Below, piece after piece: positions 49,155-62,200 of a DNA stretch of 64,000 nt. Every line of letters starts with the position of its first letter. Positions within the stretch are counted from its first letter, which is position 1. This stretch comes from Sorghum bicolor. Its lineage: Eukaryota; Streptophyta; Magnoliopsida; Poales; Poaceae. A program made the position numbers and the translations under genes. The notes under the pieces are model-generated. The model was not told the DNA's origin, made no database searches, and saw only the letters and a list, made by a program, of their open reading frames with translations. The DNA lies in assembly GCF_000003195.3 (NCBI RefSeq), contig NC_012871.2, positions 47,253,110 through 47,317,109 of the forward strand. The letters run 5' to 3'.

Positions 49155-49590
49155 GACCGGACGCTGGTGTTGCCAGCACCGGACGCTGCTCCAGAGCGTC
49201 CGGTGTGGTGTCTGTGGCGCAGGTGTGCAGAGTGCACCGGACACACCGGAGTGAGTCCGGTGCTCAGCGTTCGGTGTGCGGGTGTTTTGGCGACCCTCTC
49301 TGCGCATGAGTCCGGTGAGCACCGGACGCTCAGGGTGCATCCGGTGGCTCGCGTCCGGTGACCCTGTGAGTTTGCGGAGCTCTCTACGCACGGATCCGGT
49401 GAGCACCGGACGCGTCTGATGTGACACAACAGAGCGTCCGGTGGTGCTGTGAAGGCACGCGTGCGCAGTAGCCGTTGGCGGCAACGGTCGAGTTCAAATG
49501 GCTAGTGACACGTGGCTGACGCCTGAGCACCAGACGCTGGGAGTTGAGCGTCCGGTGGCTCCCTGTGATGAGCGTCCGGTGCCCACGTGT
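49155..49590. repeat. array of CACCGGACGC/GCGTCCGGTG motifs in the LTR U3
   Basis: By eye about twelve exact CCGGAC or GTCCGG hexamers and several one-base variants occur in 435 bp, in both orientations, many as inverted pairs (for example AGTCCGGTGAGCACCGGACG). The array ends about 50 bp before the TATA box. The 3' LTR has the same array at about 56930-57300. Confidence 0.85.
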
Positions 49591-49631
49591 TTTGCCCAGT
49601 GAAGGGGCAACAGCTAGTTTAGCCCTTGGGG

Positions 49632-49640
49632 CTATAAATA
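49632..49640 (+). promoter_or_regulatory. TATA box of the SIRE-like 5' LTR
   Basis: CTATAAATA, with a G-box-like CCACGTGT about 45 bp upstream. The same box is present in the 3' LTR at 57349-57357. Confidence 0.75.
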
Positions 49641-50718
49641 GAAGTGGTGGCCAGCCTTGGCTAGTGCCGAGCATCCTTGGGACTTAGTCTCCATGCTTGG
49701 GGAGTGCTAGTGAAGCCTCTAACTCACATATACTTGATAGTGATCATCTGATTGTGTGAGTGAGCGATTCTAGTGCGTTGCATTGAGAGGTTGCATCGAG
49801 TGGCACTAGGTGTTCGTATTGCAAGCCGGTGGTGCTTGTTACTCTTGGAGGTTGCCACCTCCTAGACGGCTTGGTGGCTTGTGACTCCGTTGAAGCACGC
49901 AAGGAAATTGTGCGGTGCTCCGGAGAAGAGATTGTGAGGGGTACGGTGCTCACCTCGCAGGGATCGCGAAGAGCAACTCTATTGGATCGTGCGTGTCATT
50001 GAGCTACCTCACTTGTGGGTAGGTTCTTGCGGTGTCCTAGTGGGGACAAGGTTCGTGTAACACCTCTTAGCCACCGAACCACCAAGTGTTGGTCGACACA
50101 ACGGGGACGTAGCTTGGTGGCAACCAAGTGAACCTCGGGAGAAAATCATCGTGTCAACTTTGTTCTTCCCATTGGTTTGCAAGTCCCTAACACAAGCTTG
50201 TATTTACATTATCTTGTTTGTGCTTGTGTAGTTGCTCTTGTAATTAGTTAGCTTGTGTAGCTTGCTAGTTACCTTCTTGCTTGTGTAGCTAGAAGTAGTT
50301 CCCCTTGTGTGACTAATTTGGTTTGTGTAACCTTGTTAGTCACGTTGCTTAGTTTGTGTAGCTAAGTAATTTGCGCTCTCTAATTTGGCATTGGTTGTCT
50401 TGTTATTGAGCATTGCTAGTGAGCTTAGGAGCTTTGTGCTTTTGCTTACTAGTTGTGTAGGAGCTCCTCGTTTGCAAAGTACTAGTTGTATAGGTTTGTG
50501 TGACCTTGCTCCTAGAATTGGTTAGGTGAGCTCAAGCTAAGGTAGCACCTTGCTTGCTTGTTTAGGATCTTTTCACGGTGCTAGAGAACTTAGATAAAGG
50601 AGTGTAGTCTTGGCTAGACTGATAGTTTTAATTCCGCATTTGTTTCGGTTAGCCGGCGTAATAAATTTAAGAAAGGACTATTCACCCCCCCTCTAGTCCG
50701 CCATCTCGACCCTTCAAG

Positions 50719-50731
50719 TGGTATCGGAGCC
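50719..50731 (+). other. SIRE-like primer binding site
   Basis: TGGTATCGGAGCC follows the LTR end by two bases. It is the complement of the initiator methionine tRNA 3' end with one change. Confidence 0.85.
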
Positions 50732-50768
50732 AAGGTCTCTCATTTGTGGTCTTCACCGACCCGAGAGG

Positions 50769-52622
50769 ATGGCGTCTAATGGGATAGATGATTGTGAGAC
50801 ACACATTTTTGATGGTACAAACTTTGCACTTTGAAAAAACCACATGCTTGATCATTTTCGTGCAAAGGGACCTAAGTTTTGGTGGGTTGTCACCAATGAT
50901 CTCACACACAACTTGGACCATAAGAATCTCACCAAAGCTCAAAAGGTTCTCTTTGAACTTGATTGTGAAGCTTATTGTTATCTAATGAGATCTTTGAGCT
51001 TTGAGTTGTTTGATAGGATAAACTCCAAAGGAACCACTTATGAAATGTGGGAGTCTATCAAACACACCTTCGAAGATTCCTCGACATGGGATGATGGAAA
51101 ATTTAGAAAGGAGGAACCAAAGGTGGAGATACATGAGGATGTTGAGCATGACCACAACACAGTGGTTGTGGAGGATTGCTCCACCTCATGGTCAAGTGAT
51201 GATGACAATCGGTCAACCACAAGCTCACTTGATAAGATTGATGATGATGCCACAAGTGAGGTAAATGATGATACTACTTCGTGCACCCTTGATGGTGAAG
51301 GTGATGGTTCATGCTCGAGCCATGATTATGATGCTACTACAAGCCCATCCACTACACCACATAGCTTCATGTCACAAGGTGACACCAAGGTATATAATGC
51401 TAATGTGGTTAATCATGTTGTCTCATATGATGATCTTGTTAGTAGACTTGCTAGCATGACCATGTCTTTAGAAAATGAGAAAGCTAAAACAAGAAAATTG
51501 GAAAATGAAAACTCATTTCTAAAGACCATATGTGAACAACAAAAGCAGCTACTTAATGTTACTACTTGTTCACATGAGGAGATAAAATTGGCTCATGAGG
51601 AACTTTGTGTTGCTCATGATAACTTGGTACAAGATCATGCTTTTCTCACTAAGAAGCTTTGTAATAAAGAAACTAAAACTAGTGAGAGCTCATCACTTGG
51701 GACAAATGATCAATCACATATTGTTACTAACCCTTGTGATGTAGGAAAGAAGCATGTATCCACCTCTTGTGATGATTTATTATCTATGCCATGTTCTTCA
51801 CATTTAGATGCTTGTTCTACTTCTATGTCTTGTGAGACTAACATTTTGAAGGAGAACAATGAGCTCAAAAATGAAGTGAAGAATTTGAGCAACAAGCTAG
51901 AGAGGTGCTACTACTCAAAAGTCACCTTTGAGCACATATTGAAGACTCAAAGAAACTATGGTGATAAGTGTGGCCTTGGCTTTGAGAAGAAAATGACAAA
52001 TGGTGAAAGAAATCAAGATAAGAAGATGAAGAAACAAGAAAGAGAGAAGCTCTCTCATTTCATGTGCTATCGGTGCCATGAAATGGGACATCTTGCTGAT
52101 GGTTGCCCAAACAAAGAGAAACTCAAGAAGATAGAAGAAGAAGAGAGGCTAAAGAATGTCAAGTGCTTCAAGTGTCGCACTTAGGGTCATCTCACCTCAA
52201 TATGCCCAACCAAGCAATTCGTGAAGCAACAAGTAAAGCCTCAACCAAAGCCACAAGTTGAGCAAGAGAAGACACCCCAAGCTCAAGTCAAGATCTACCA
52301 TGATGGTGATGACTTGATTATGAAGAAGAAGAAGACAAGAAGGGGTGGGAGAGCAAGGCATCCAATGCAAATGCAAGATGCCAAGATGATGAGCAAGAAT
52401 CAAGACAAGAAGAAAGCTTATGCTCACATCATGTGTTTTGAGTGCAAGAATGATGGACACTTTGCCTCAAAGTGTCCTACCAAGCTTGAGAAGGAGGCTC
52501 AAGCAACTTTCAAGAGGCAAGGCAATGAGAAGCAACACATGAGCAAGGAAGAAAAGTCTCAATCAAAGCGAAGTTGCTACTTATGCCGGGAAAGGGGACA
52601 CTGGCTCATTCATGTCCCCTAG
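50769..52622 (+). pseudogene. SIRE-like gag with three zinc knuckles, two in-frame stops
   Basis: ATG 50769 starts MASNGIDDCETHIFDGTNFAL. A TGA at 50832 stands where the family has Trp (FALWKNHM). The UBN2-type gag region (NLTKAQKVLFELDCEAYCYLM) is followed by a long acidic/Ser-rich part and a coiled coil (VSRLASMTMSLENEKAKTRK). CCHC boxes follow: CYRCHEMGHLADGC (about 52065), CFKCRT-stop-GHLTSIC (TAG 52182) and CFECKNDGHFASKC (about 52435). The last box, CYLCRERGHWLIHV, is defective. Read through the two stops, the frame is about 617 codons. Confidence 0.88.
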
Positions 52623-52801
52623 GTAATAGTTCTAAGCCTATTTCAATTGATAACCATAATATGCTTAGAAAGGATGGTGATGGTACCTCTACGGTTGCTA
52701 TTGCAAAACATCCGGCTACTCATACTAAGGCTGTGCCTAAGTATGTTGCTCCTAACTTGAGAGGACCCAAACTAGTTTGGGTACCATCAAAAAGTGGATG
52801 A

Positions 52802-55800
52802 ATGTGTGTAGGTACCATCGGCATTGGAGACTTGATTCAATTGAGTCTATATTGTTCATCATATGATTGAGTCAAGTATTGAAGCTTAGTGCACATCCAA
52901 ATCCAATGCCATGACAAGTTAGTGAAGTCCTAGTGCTATAACATACAAGTGCAAATATTCAAGTTGTGGTGATTTATTGGATTATTTGATGGCTTGCAAA
53001 TACATGAGTTGAAGTTTGCAAATTAGATGATCATGAGCTAACCAAGGTATATCCTTGTTGATCACATTCATTTGGGTGCATATGAGTTGATTGAATTGGA
53101 TATATATGCAATGTTGCTTGCTATAAGGTGTTTGAATGGATAAATGCTTAGTAATCAAGTTTGGATTGATTTGAGTTGGATAAGTTCATGAGATGACTAT
53201 TAGTAAGTGGATTGAATGGATATATGTCTTATGAAAGTATTCAATCAAGTTGATTTCAAGTTTGGTTCAATTTGAACAAGTATAGCTCAATTGCTTGAAA
53301 TCTGTCTAAATATCGAAAATCTGAGCTAGCAGTGATCAAGTCCAAGTTTAAGTGATAAATCTATTTGGAATGGCTCGAAATTTGGTATGCATGCTGTACA
53401 ATTATCATAGAAGATGCTGTAGAAATTTCATGAGAATTGGATAAGAGATACTTCGGTTTTGGAGTGGATCTTATCAGCTATAGTGCAGCAGTTTTCAGCA
53501 TGTAGTAGTGGTGGAAGAATTGAAATCTGGTAGCAATATAGAAGTCAAATGAAGCTCAAATTTTTACAGCGGCTAGATGACTTAGTGAATCACATCTCCA
53601 CCAAATTTCGTGGTATTTAGATCTGTACATTGTGAGATATGAATATTTCTTTAAAGGGTACAGAATCTGTCAGAAAAGTGTCAAATATTGGATTGATCTA
53701 GAGTCACTTAAATTGAAAGGCCCTCAAGTTGGAAATATGATTATAAGTGTTTGAGGCACCTAAGTTTGGTATTGAATTGATCTAGAAGCATGACAAGTAA
53801 TGAGTACAAGGTCATTTGATTGTGGAATGTACTTGGTGTACACATTTGGTACTCAAATTGAAGATCAAGATCAAACTCAAGATGAAGATGAAGTTTAAGT
53901 TCTAGTAACTATTGGAGATCATTTGGTAGAAAGAAAAGGACTTAAACAAGTAGAAAGAAAAGGACTTAAAGAAGGATTCATGGTTACTCATCATATTAAG
54001 TCCATCACTTGAATCAATCAATCGAAGGCAATTCAAGTGAGTGTCAAGAATGGTTCTTTGGAGAGAGGTCACTTCTCCCTATGTGAGGGGCGTGCCGCCT
54101 GAGGAGTGGGTAAACCAAGTGTGGTGCTTGGAAGGCTAACATGGAAGTGGTGATCTAAAGGACATTTGAGGTGCTTAGTTGAAGCAATCAAAAGGATTGA
54201 TCAAGAGAGCAAGCAAAACCCAAAGGAGAGCTAGTCATGATGTTCAAGTGATATTCTTATTAGTTCTCTCATGCAAGCAATGGTCAAAAGAAGAAGCAAG
54301 CCAACCACAACAAGATAGTGCACTTGATCAATAAGTGGTTCTCCATTCATATGGGTGAAGATTTGATCTATCAATTGGCATTTATAATTGGTCTTCACCA
54401 AGCTTATTAATTGGACTTCACATTGCTATTGGAGAAATGAATTGGAATCTATGTGACTATCCTCTTCTCCAACATAGCAAAGGTATCATTGTAATGTGCA
54501 TGATCATTTCATCCTTTACTAGTATGCGGTTAGTGCATATAGTACATACTTCATAGGATCATGCATGACAAATGAAAAGTTTTAAATTCATAACCTACCA
54601 CTATTGCTTGATTAATTAGTTGATCTAGTGGTATGTATATGAGTTTGTTCATGAGCTAGTGAACCCAAGTACTTGATCTATTTTGGATTGTTAACAAGTG
54701 ACAAGTACAACATTGGCAAGATAACCCTTAATGTGAGGCGTGAAAAAGCTTGTCATTGGTTCAAACCAGACTTGGAAGCTTAGGCAAATCAACATAGTTC
54801 AAGTCCACAATTAGAAGCTCATGATGATTAGAGTACAAGAACAAGACAACAATGCAAGTGGATATCTAGACTTAAATATTTCTTCAATTGGTATCCAACA
54901 AATGGTACTCATGATGATGATAGCAAATGCTGAAGATAGCAAATAAGTGGTTCCATATTAGAAGACCTTAATTGGTAGAAGAATTCCATATGGTATCGGA
55001 CAAGATATTTCAAGTGATATCACATTTATACATATGGTATCTATCATACAAGAAGGTGGTTCCACAAGTGATCCTCAACTTTAAGTGATCATCAAGCAAA
55101 GAAAGTTCCCTCACCAACAAGATTGACAAGTGAATGACCCATGCTATGACATAGGGGGAGTGCCCCACCAAATAGTATCAAGGTCAAAGATCCTATGTGG
55201 TATCTCAAGAGCAATTCAAATAATGTCATTCCAACACATATGGTGATGTCCATAAAAATGCAAGATTCAAGCCTCAACCATCTATCCCAATGCAATCCTT
55301 TGTCACAATGAGATTCACACTTTTTCGATTGGTATCAAGTGATTTAATTGGTATCACACACCCTTTATGGAAATTGATGACAAAGGGCGAGAAGTTGGAA
55401 CAAAGATATGATCATGAGAGAAAAGTTGGAACAAAGATATGATCATGGGAGAAGTTGGACAACAAAAGATGGGAAGTTGTATGGACATGGACCAAGAGGG
55501 AGCAACATTGAAGAAAAAGATGGATCAAAATTCTTGAATATGAGAAGCACACAAGTAGGGGGAGCAAGCTCATGAACATTGATTGTTTGCATTTGATTTG
55601 TGCATATTCATGTGCTTGCTTGCATTGCATAAGTTTCTAAATACAATATGCATGCTTGTGTGGTGTATGCTAGTTATAGAACTTGATTGATAATATGATA
55701 ACTAGCATGCATAGGTTGGTAGCTAGACTTGTGTTCTTCAAGTAAAGACTAGACCCTTGCTTTAAATGTCGATCTCACGGGGTTTCTAGTGTTTTTGTTA

Positions 55801-56057
55801 TCTAGCTACACATGGTGCTAAGGATGGTCTACATTGAATGTTTCAAATGATATCGAATTTGGTATCGAGCTACAAATTTATTCTATACACCTTAGCACTT
55901 AGTAGGGTTTTGTGGTGCTTATCCAAATCTTGACATAGAGCTTAAATGTTGGATAAGTAGCATAAAATCCGAATCAAGTTAGCAATTTACACTTGTGTAA
56001 AGTGCTAGCTTGAAAAAGCTTAATTTCAATATCTTTGTAGAGTTGTCATCAAATACC
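52802..56057 (+). other. non-coding internal region of the SIRE-like element
   Basis: Every frame is closed. The text is AT-rich and full of GGTATC/AAGTGATAT phrases. A SIRE element would have protease, integrase, reverse transcriptase and RNase H here, and not one of their motifs is visible. The gag tail frame ends at 52801 (VWVPSKSG). The last kilobase contains AGGGGGAGCAAGCTCATGAA near 55557, as in the 3' part of autonomous relatives. Confidence 0.75.
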
Positions 56058-56071
56058 AAAAAGGGGGAGAT
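56058..56071 (+). other. polypurine tract of the SIRE-like element
   Basis: AAAAAGGGGGAGAT directly before the 3' LTR start TGAAAGGTCC. Confidence 0.85.
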
Positions 56072-57904
56072 TGAAAGGTCCTTGTTTGGTTTTGGTAATT
56101 GAGTGACAACTTAGGTGGACTAATAGTGTTTATATGACATAGACAGGAGATTAGTCCATAGGTGATGATGTGATGATGGAGGAGCTCATTGCACATGAGA
56201 CATGACATGGAGTCAAGTGACCAAGGTGGAGAAGATCAAGATTAGGCTTGGCTCGATGGACCGGTTGCAAGAGTGAAGGGCAAGTCGGAGGCTTTGAAGC
56301 GAGGGACCACGTGTGACGGTGAAGCTTGAGCAAGACTTGGCGCCGATGGACCGAGGCAATGGTGAAGAGCAAGTAAGGTCAAGATCGATGAACCAATACG
56401 GTCACGTGATGATATGAAGTGGATCATATCATTTGGTGATTGGTTGGTGTATGTGTTGCATCAACATTGGAGGAGATGGAATGGAATGCGCAAGGCAAAG
56501 GTATAACCTAGGGCATTTCCATTTCACCGGTCATAGGTGTGTAGAGAAGTTTATGACCGGATTTAGGATAGATGGCCGTACTATCAAGAGGGGCAATCTT
56601 GTTTGCATATCGGTCATCTAGTGCCACTTGAGCTATCTAACTTTGCATACGTGTTAGGATCGAGTGGCATGGCAAGTTGAGAGGCTAACTCCTTTTGGTA
56701 AATGTTTGAGAAAATGCTAACAGACTTGCTCATGGTGGTGTACATTTGGTGGTGTTGGCACATTTGCAAAGGAGGTGGAGTTCCTAGGGTAGAGAGGGGT
56801 TTGGGTTCCTCTCTCCCTCCCGCCTCGCAAGCTCGGCAGGATTCGGCACTTTTGAGAAAATTAAGTTCATATTTTCTATTGCGTCGGTGGGAAATTTGGA
56901 GAAGTCGTGGGAGTGTTTCTCGCACCGGACGCTGGTGTTGGCAGCACCGGACGCGGGTCCAGAGCGTCCAGTGTGGTGTCTGTAGCGCAGGTGTGCAGAG
57001 TGCACCGGACGCACCGGTGTGAGTCCGGTGCTCAGCGTCCGGTGTGCGGGCGTTTTGGCGACACTCTCTGCGCATGAGTCCGGTCAGCTCCGGACGCTCA
57101 GGGTGCGTCCGGTGGCTCGCGTTCGGTGACCCTACGAGTTTGCGGAGCTCTCTACGCACGGGTCCGGTGTGCAGGTGCACGTGCGCAGTAGCCGTTGGCG
57201 GCAACGGTCGAGTTCAAACGGCTAGTGACACGTGGCTGACGCCTGAGCACCGAACGCTGGGAGTTGAGCGTCCAGTGGCTCCCTGTGAGCGTCCGGTGCC
57301 CACGTGTTTTGCCCAGTGAAGGGGCAACGGCTAGTTTAGCCCTTGGGGCTATAAATAGAAGTGGTGGCCGGCTTTGGCTAGTGCTGAGCACCCTTGGGAC
57401 TTAGTGTCCATGCTTGGGGAGTGCTAGTGAAGCCTCTAACTCACATATACTTGATAGTGATCATCCGATTGTGTGAGTGAGCGATTCTAGTGCGTTGCAT
57501 TGAGAGATTGCATCGAGTGGCACTAGGTGTTCGTGTTGCAAGCCGGTGGTGCTTGTTACTCTTGGAGGTTGCCACCTCCTAGACGGCTTGGTGGCTTGTG
57601 ACTCCGTCGAAGCACGCAAGGAGATTGTGCGGTGCTCCGGACAAGAGATTGTGAGGGGTACGGTGGTCACCCCGCGGGGATTGCGAAGAGCAACTCTATT
57701 GGATCGTGCATGTCATTGAGCTACCTCACTTGTGGGTAGGTTCTTGCGGTGTCCTAGTGGGGACGAGGTTCGTGTAACACCTCTTAGCCGCCAAACCACC
57801 AAGTGTTGGTCGACACAACGGGGACGTAGCTTGGTGGCAACCAAGTGAACCTCGAGAGAAAATCATCATGTCAACTTTGTTCTTCCCATTGGTTTGCAAG
57901 TCCC
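56072..57904 (+). repeat. SIRE-like 3' LTR, interrupted
   Basis: Parallel to the first ~1.85 kb of the 5' LTR. It breaks at TTTGCAAGTCCC, after which the 5' LTR would continue TAACACAAGC. Element C starts exactly at the break. The remaining ~0.5 kb should lie beyond the right edge. Confidence 0.92.
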
Positions 57905-59244
57905 TGTTGACACTTGCTAACACCACTTGAATACTAGGTTGTCATCCCCAGCATGGCACTAGAGTGTACTATGGTATTTATACGCACACAGATAATCCGC
58001 AAGCGCACGGATACCGTTGAAGCTTTTACCCGGTTAAAGGTTTTATCGTATCCACAGGGAAACGGGAGAACCAACTACGCTCTAACTTAACCAAGATAGA
58101 TAGATAGGTGTAAATAGGAAAGATGATAGAATCGAATAAGAACAATATTAAAGGTAAGATAACAGTGAGTGATAATATGGGAATAGAGAATAGAGCAATT
58201 CTAGTATATGGGCGATGGTAGCAGAATAGAGAGGATAACTATGGTTTCTCTACTTCAAAGGGGTATGTCTATGTCTGGGACGAACCACGTGATAAGAGTA
58301 CACCACAAAGGATGCTTATCCATAGGCCGATAAACCCTACCCGTCCTGCTAACGAGAGGTGGACTACAGGGGACCAACGTAACTGTCACCTACGCGGCCT
58401 ACCACACGATCCAGCTAGTCAGGGGATATCCACAAGTAATCTAGGTCTAAGCACCACGCTTACACCTATACTACAACTCTAACCTATAGGGTCCTATAGA
58501 TTAGAAGTACTCAAAAGAGTTGTGAACCAGAACATACATGATTAATAATTGCATAATGAATTAGAAGTAGATTACCAGAGTCATCCCATGAGCAAGCTTG
58601 ATTAGAGCTTGATCATGGCGAAGTACAACCAGAGGAAGAACCGACAGGCCGGCCTCTCCTCTAATCCTCCTTCGCTCTCCATCTCGCTACTATCTAGATC
58701 TACTCTAGTTTAGAGAAGAGAGGAGAGCTCTCATCTCTAAACCCTAGCTTTTGCTCTGTCTATGAATAATGAATAATGATCAAGGGGTGCCTCCTCCAGG
58801 GGCCAGGGGGTCTGGTTTTATAGTCCCCTCAAGTGAACCTGGGCCGTCGGATCAAACCGACATTAATTGAACGGTTATTCTTGATCCTTTAGGTCGGTGG
58901 AGCATAATCCGCGAGATTGAACGTGATTGGCCACTGTAGCAGGGCGGGCGCCCTAAGGACTTGGGCGGGCGCCCAAGTCCTGGCTCCGATTCGCCTCTGC
59001 TTCGGTCTCGTGGCTTCTGGAGTCTTCTAGATGTAAGATAATTGCGCGGCACGTTAATATCTTTACGTAATCCCGACGTGTGGGCCTTTCTTCCTTATTT
59101 CCTGATAACCCCCTGCAGAAATAGACAAACACCAAAACTCGTGGAATTCTGTCAGATAAATCCCTAAGTTTGGATGTTGATTTCATTTGGATCCTTTTCT
59201 TTATTTATTTGATAATTAAATTTGATACTTAAGGACCGTCAACA
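57905..59244 (-). mobile_element. gypsy-type 3' LTR of element C
   Basis: 1340 bp, TGTTGACACTTGCTAACACC...GACCGTCAACA on the plus strand. It reads leftward, since the polypurine complement lies on its right side. The boxes ATCCGCAAGCGCACGGATA, AGCACCACGCTTACACC and CCGTCGGATCAAACCGAC recur in the other gypsy LTRs of the window. Confidence 0.9.
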
Positions 59245-59262
59245 AACTCCCCCAAGCTTACC
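59245..59262 (-). other. polypurine tract of element C
   Basis: On the minus strand GGTAAGCTTGGGGGAGTT stands directly before the LTR start TGTTGACGG. This fixes the element's orientation. Confidence 0.85.
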
Positions 59263-62200
59263 ACTTGCTCGTCCCTGAGCAAGGATAGACTCAGCAATGG
59301 ATCAGAAGTTGTTGCAATATCTTAAAAATTTGACGGTACACATGCTTTTTAAATAAGTTCTCATCTCTGAGTTAGAGTAAACTGTCAAGACTTAAAACTT
59401 ACTTACTTTACCTTTCACCATGGGACTTGAAACCGTCACTTCTGTCTTGAGTGGTTAAAAGATAGAACAGTCCAGTCAAGTGCCATGTCACTTATTCTTG
59501 ATCAGCTATAGCTCTGGAGTTTTTGCAGATTTTCAAATAAAACTCAGAGATTCCTTTGTATGACTCTCTCATATCTCTCTTTTGTGGTATTTCTGGATCC
59601 TTACCAAGGCAGTGATGGTATATGCCTTCTCTCAAGATATGTGGTATTTGTGGTATAAGGCATAGTGACATTGCCTTCTCTCTCACCCTACTCTAATAAG
59701 GCTTTAATATCTGGAGCTTATAGGTGGGAGATAAAGTATACATACTTACAAGACATTTATTGTGTAGTCAAACCATGGATCCAAAGAAACAAATCAATAA
59801 GCCAAATCAAGATGTGCATGTGTGGTGAATGAATGGTGTATGGTGATGATGGTGATAACAATGGTGAAAGTCTAATTCTACCTTTGCTCTTTTGAGGGGA
59901 TACATACCTTCCTTGCTTTTTGAAACTTTATGAGGAGAATGAGATGCTCTTCTTTTTCTTTCCTCTCAGGTGGGTATCTTGTACCCCTAATTCTACTGTC
60001 GGACACTTGTCCATTTTTACCTCTCGTCTCACTTTTTCTTTCTTTCGAGGTTCCGGGCACTTGCCCCTTTTTATTTCCTCATTTATTTTTTTTTCTTTTC
60101 TCTCTTTTTTTTTCTTCTTTTTTTTAGAGCACTCATCTCTTAAGATAATATAGCAAGTGGTAGTAGCAAGATAACTTGAGCATTTATTTCACAAGGGAAA
60201 AACACAGATGTTTTTGGCTATTCTCTCCCGAATTAGGAGTAGAATATTTTTAGGTGATTCTGGAGATGGAAATGGATGGATATATGTGGATGGTACTTCC
60301 GGAGTAGAAGTAGCATATATATGAGTGAACGTGCAAGTGAATCTTGATTTAACCACATGACAAGCTCCTAAGGGTCTACACAGCTTGACCACACTCAATG
60401 CTCATAAGCAGTAAATAATAAATGTGTGGCTCAAAGTCTAGCAAGCATGTATATATGGCTGTGGTAGGAATTTAAACTTTTATCATACAGGAACTCATCA
60501 TGCAACATTTTAAAGATTTTTCAAAGATAAAATTCTCCAGAATTCTAGCATCTCTAGGAATAGATAAACAGCAGCTCAACCTTTCCATATCATATCCGTT
60601 AACAACTTAGATTTCAGATCAAGTTTTCATCCCACAAGTTTAGATCTAGAGCAAGCTTTAAATTATAACAGTTATGTCTAAACTTGAGAGAGAACTTCAA
60701 ATTTGCAAATTAGGCAGAGCAACTATTCATCATATCCATGCTAGAGTTTTATTATTAAGATTCAGATTAGCATAGCCACTTTATTTATTTATTAAACACA
60801 CTAAGCAAAAGATATATATATAAGCACAAAATCTTTATTTGGTTTTTCATAGTTTATGTATTTTAATATTCTAATATAATATAAGTATAAAGATAGGTAG
60901 AAATACTTAGCGAGATAAATGGGGGTGCTCTCCCCCAAGCTGAATTTTGACGTAATTTCTCTTGATGTAGCTAGCAGGTGGCAGAGGTGTATTTGAAAGT
61001 CAGCAGCATTCTGACAGCGATTAGAATGTCCTCCGTCTGCTAGTCTTCTTGATTCTTAAATTCTGTGGAGCTCAAATAGACAACAAAGCTTGTGGAACTA
61101 ATTAAGTGTTAGCATAAATATCTAGCCTTCATCACGTTGAGCTTCCTCAATAAATATTACTCTCTGTTTTTATATTTTTATTTTATAAAGTAGAAAAGAA
61201 ATATTTATTTTATTTTTATGCCACCACTGTGAAGGTACTTATGGGTTTTATGCCACTCGTATACTCACATGGGGCTTAGTATTTTTTAACATTTTTATTT
61301 TCTTTTCAAGATAGCATGATTAACTAATAATCTATTTAAGGAAAGTAAATAATTAAAGGGAAAAGGGAATGCAGAAAGGATAAATATGGATAACTACCAA
61401 TCTTACCTTTCGGCGAGGGTTCAATGTTTTAAGTCTTCTTGACAAGACTTCTCACCGTGTTCATTCTCCAGGTGCGTCATTTGATTCAGGTGCGGACCTT
61501 GACGTCTGCACCTTTTAATACGGTGTCACCCATGTTCTTCGTTTGCCCAGCAGTTCGAAGTGAGGTGTTAGCAGTATCTTGCTCAGTGTGTTTGTGCTCG
61601 TAGTGTACCTGCTCATAGAGACAGGGCAGAGATCAAGTGCATGGGCCCTGTTGGTGGAAAACACCAACAGAACCAAAAGTGTATTTGTTCTTCTCTAACC
61701 TTAAGCATAGTGAGCAAGACAAAGTTGATGGATGATAAGTTCATGAGTGTAGCACTTATAACATTTGTCAGATCAGATCGCTCAACCTTATGGAAAGATA
61801 ATCTATCTATGTATATGTCTTTTTTTTATATCTCTCAATGATTGAATGTGTAACATTTTAGCTCATATGATTAGGAGTGGGATCATGGAGGTAGTACTAA
61901 GAACAAGGATTAAAGGACTAAACACGTTGAATCAGTTGGGTTGGTTAATCTAGAGTTGTAAATCATACACGTTTGTCTCTTTTATTTATATGAACGCCAG
62001 AACCAAGGAGAAGCTTATAAAAGTGATAGTCAAGTACCTTAAGATGTTACCTTGCTTGAAGAGTGATGGTACAGTATCATCTTGTGGAAGCTTTCCTTTC
62101 TTAGCGGTTGTGCATCGTGTTTGTGGCACCCTCCATGGATCATCTCTCTATGATGAATGAGCTATGTCCTTCTTGTGCAAATTGTTAAACTTCATGTGTC

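Larger units (their letters stand above)
48342..50716 (+). repeat. SIRE-like 5' LTR
   Basis: 2375 bp, TGAAACGTCC...CGACCCTTCA. It contains an array of CCGGAC/GTCCGG motifs (about 49155-49590) and a promoter box at 49632. Relative to the 3' LTR it lacks about 45 bp near 48775 and has about 50 bp more near 49400. All reading frames inside are chance. Confidence 0.9.
48342..57904 (+). mobile_element. SIRE/Maximus-like Copia element with gag but no pol
   Basis: 5' LTR 48342-50716, primer site at 50719, gag 50769-52622, 3.2 kb non-coding, polypurine tract at 56058, and 3' LTR from 56072 interrupted at 57904 by element C. LTRs begin TGAAAxGTCCTTGTTTGG. The PPT style (AAAAAGGGGGAGAT) and the gag with several CCHC boxes point to the SIRE/Maximus lineage. 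No protease, integrase or reverse transcriptase is seen in any frame. Confidence 0.88.

Noticed and set aside
49014..49484. Open frames across the SIRE-like LTR (also 56614-57204)
   Set aside because: They come from the GC-rich motif array and overlap promoter sequence. Indels between the two LTRs shift the frames.
49155..49590. CRISPR-like array of short repeats
   Set aside because: The motifs are 6-10 bp, irregularly spaced and in both orientations, in the U3 of a plant LTR with a second copy in the 3' LTR.
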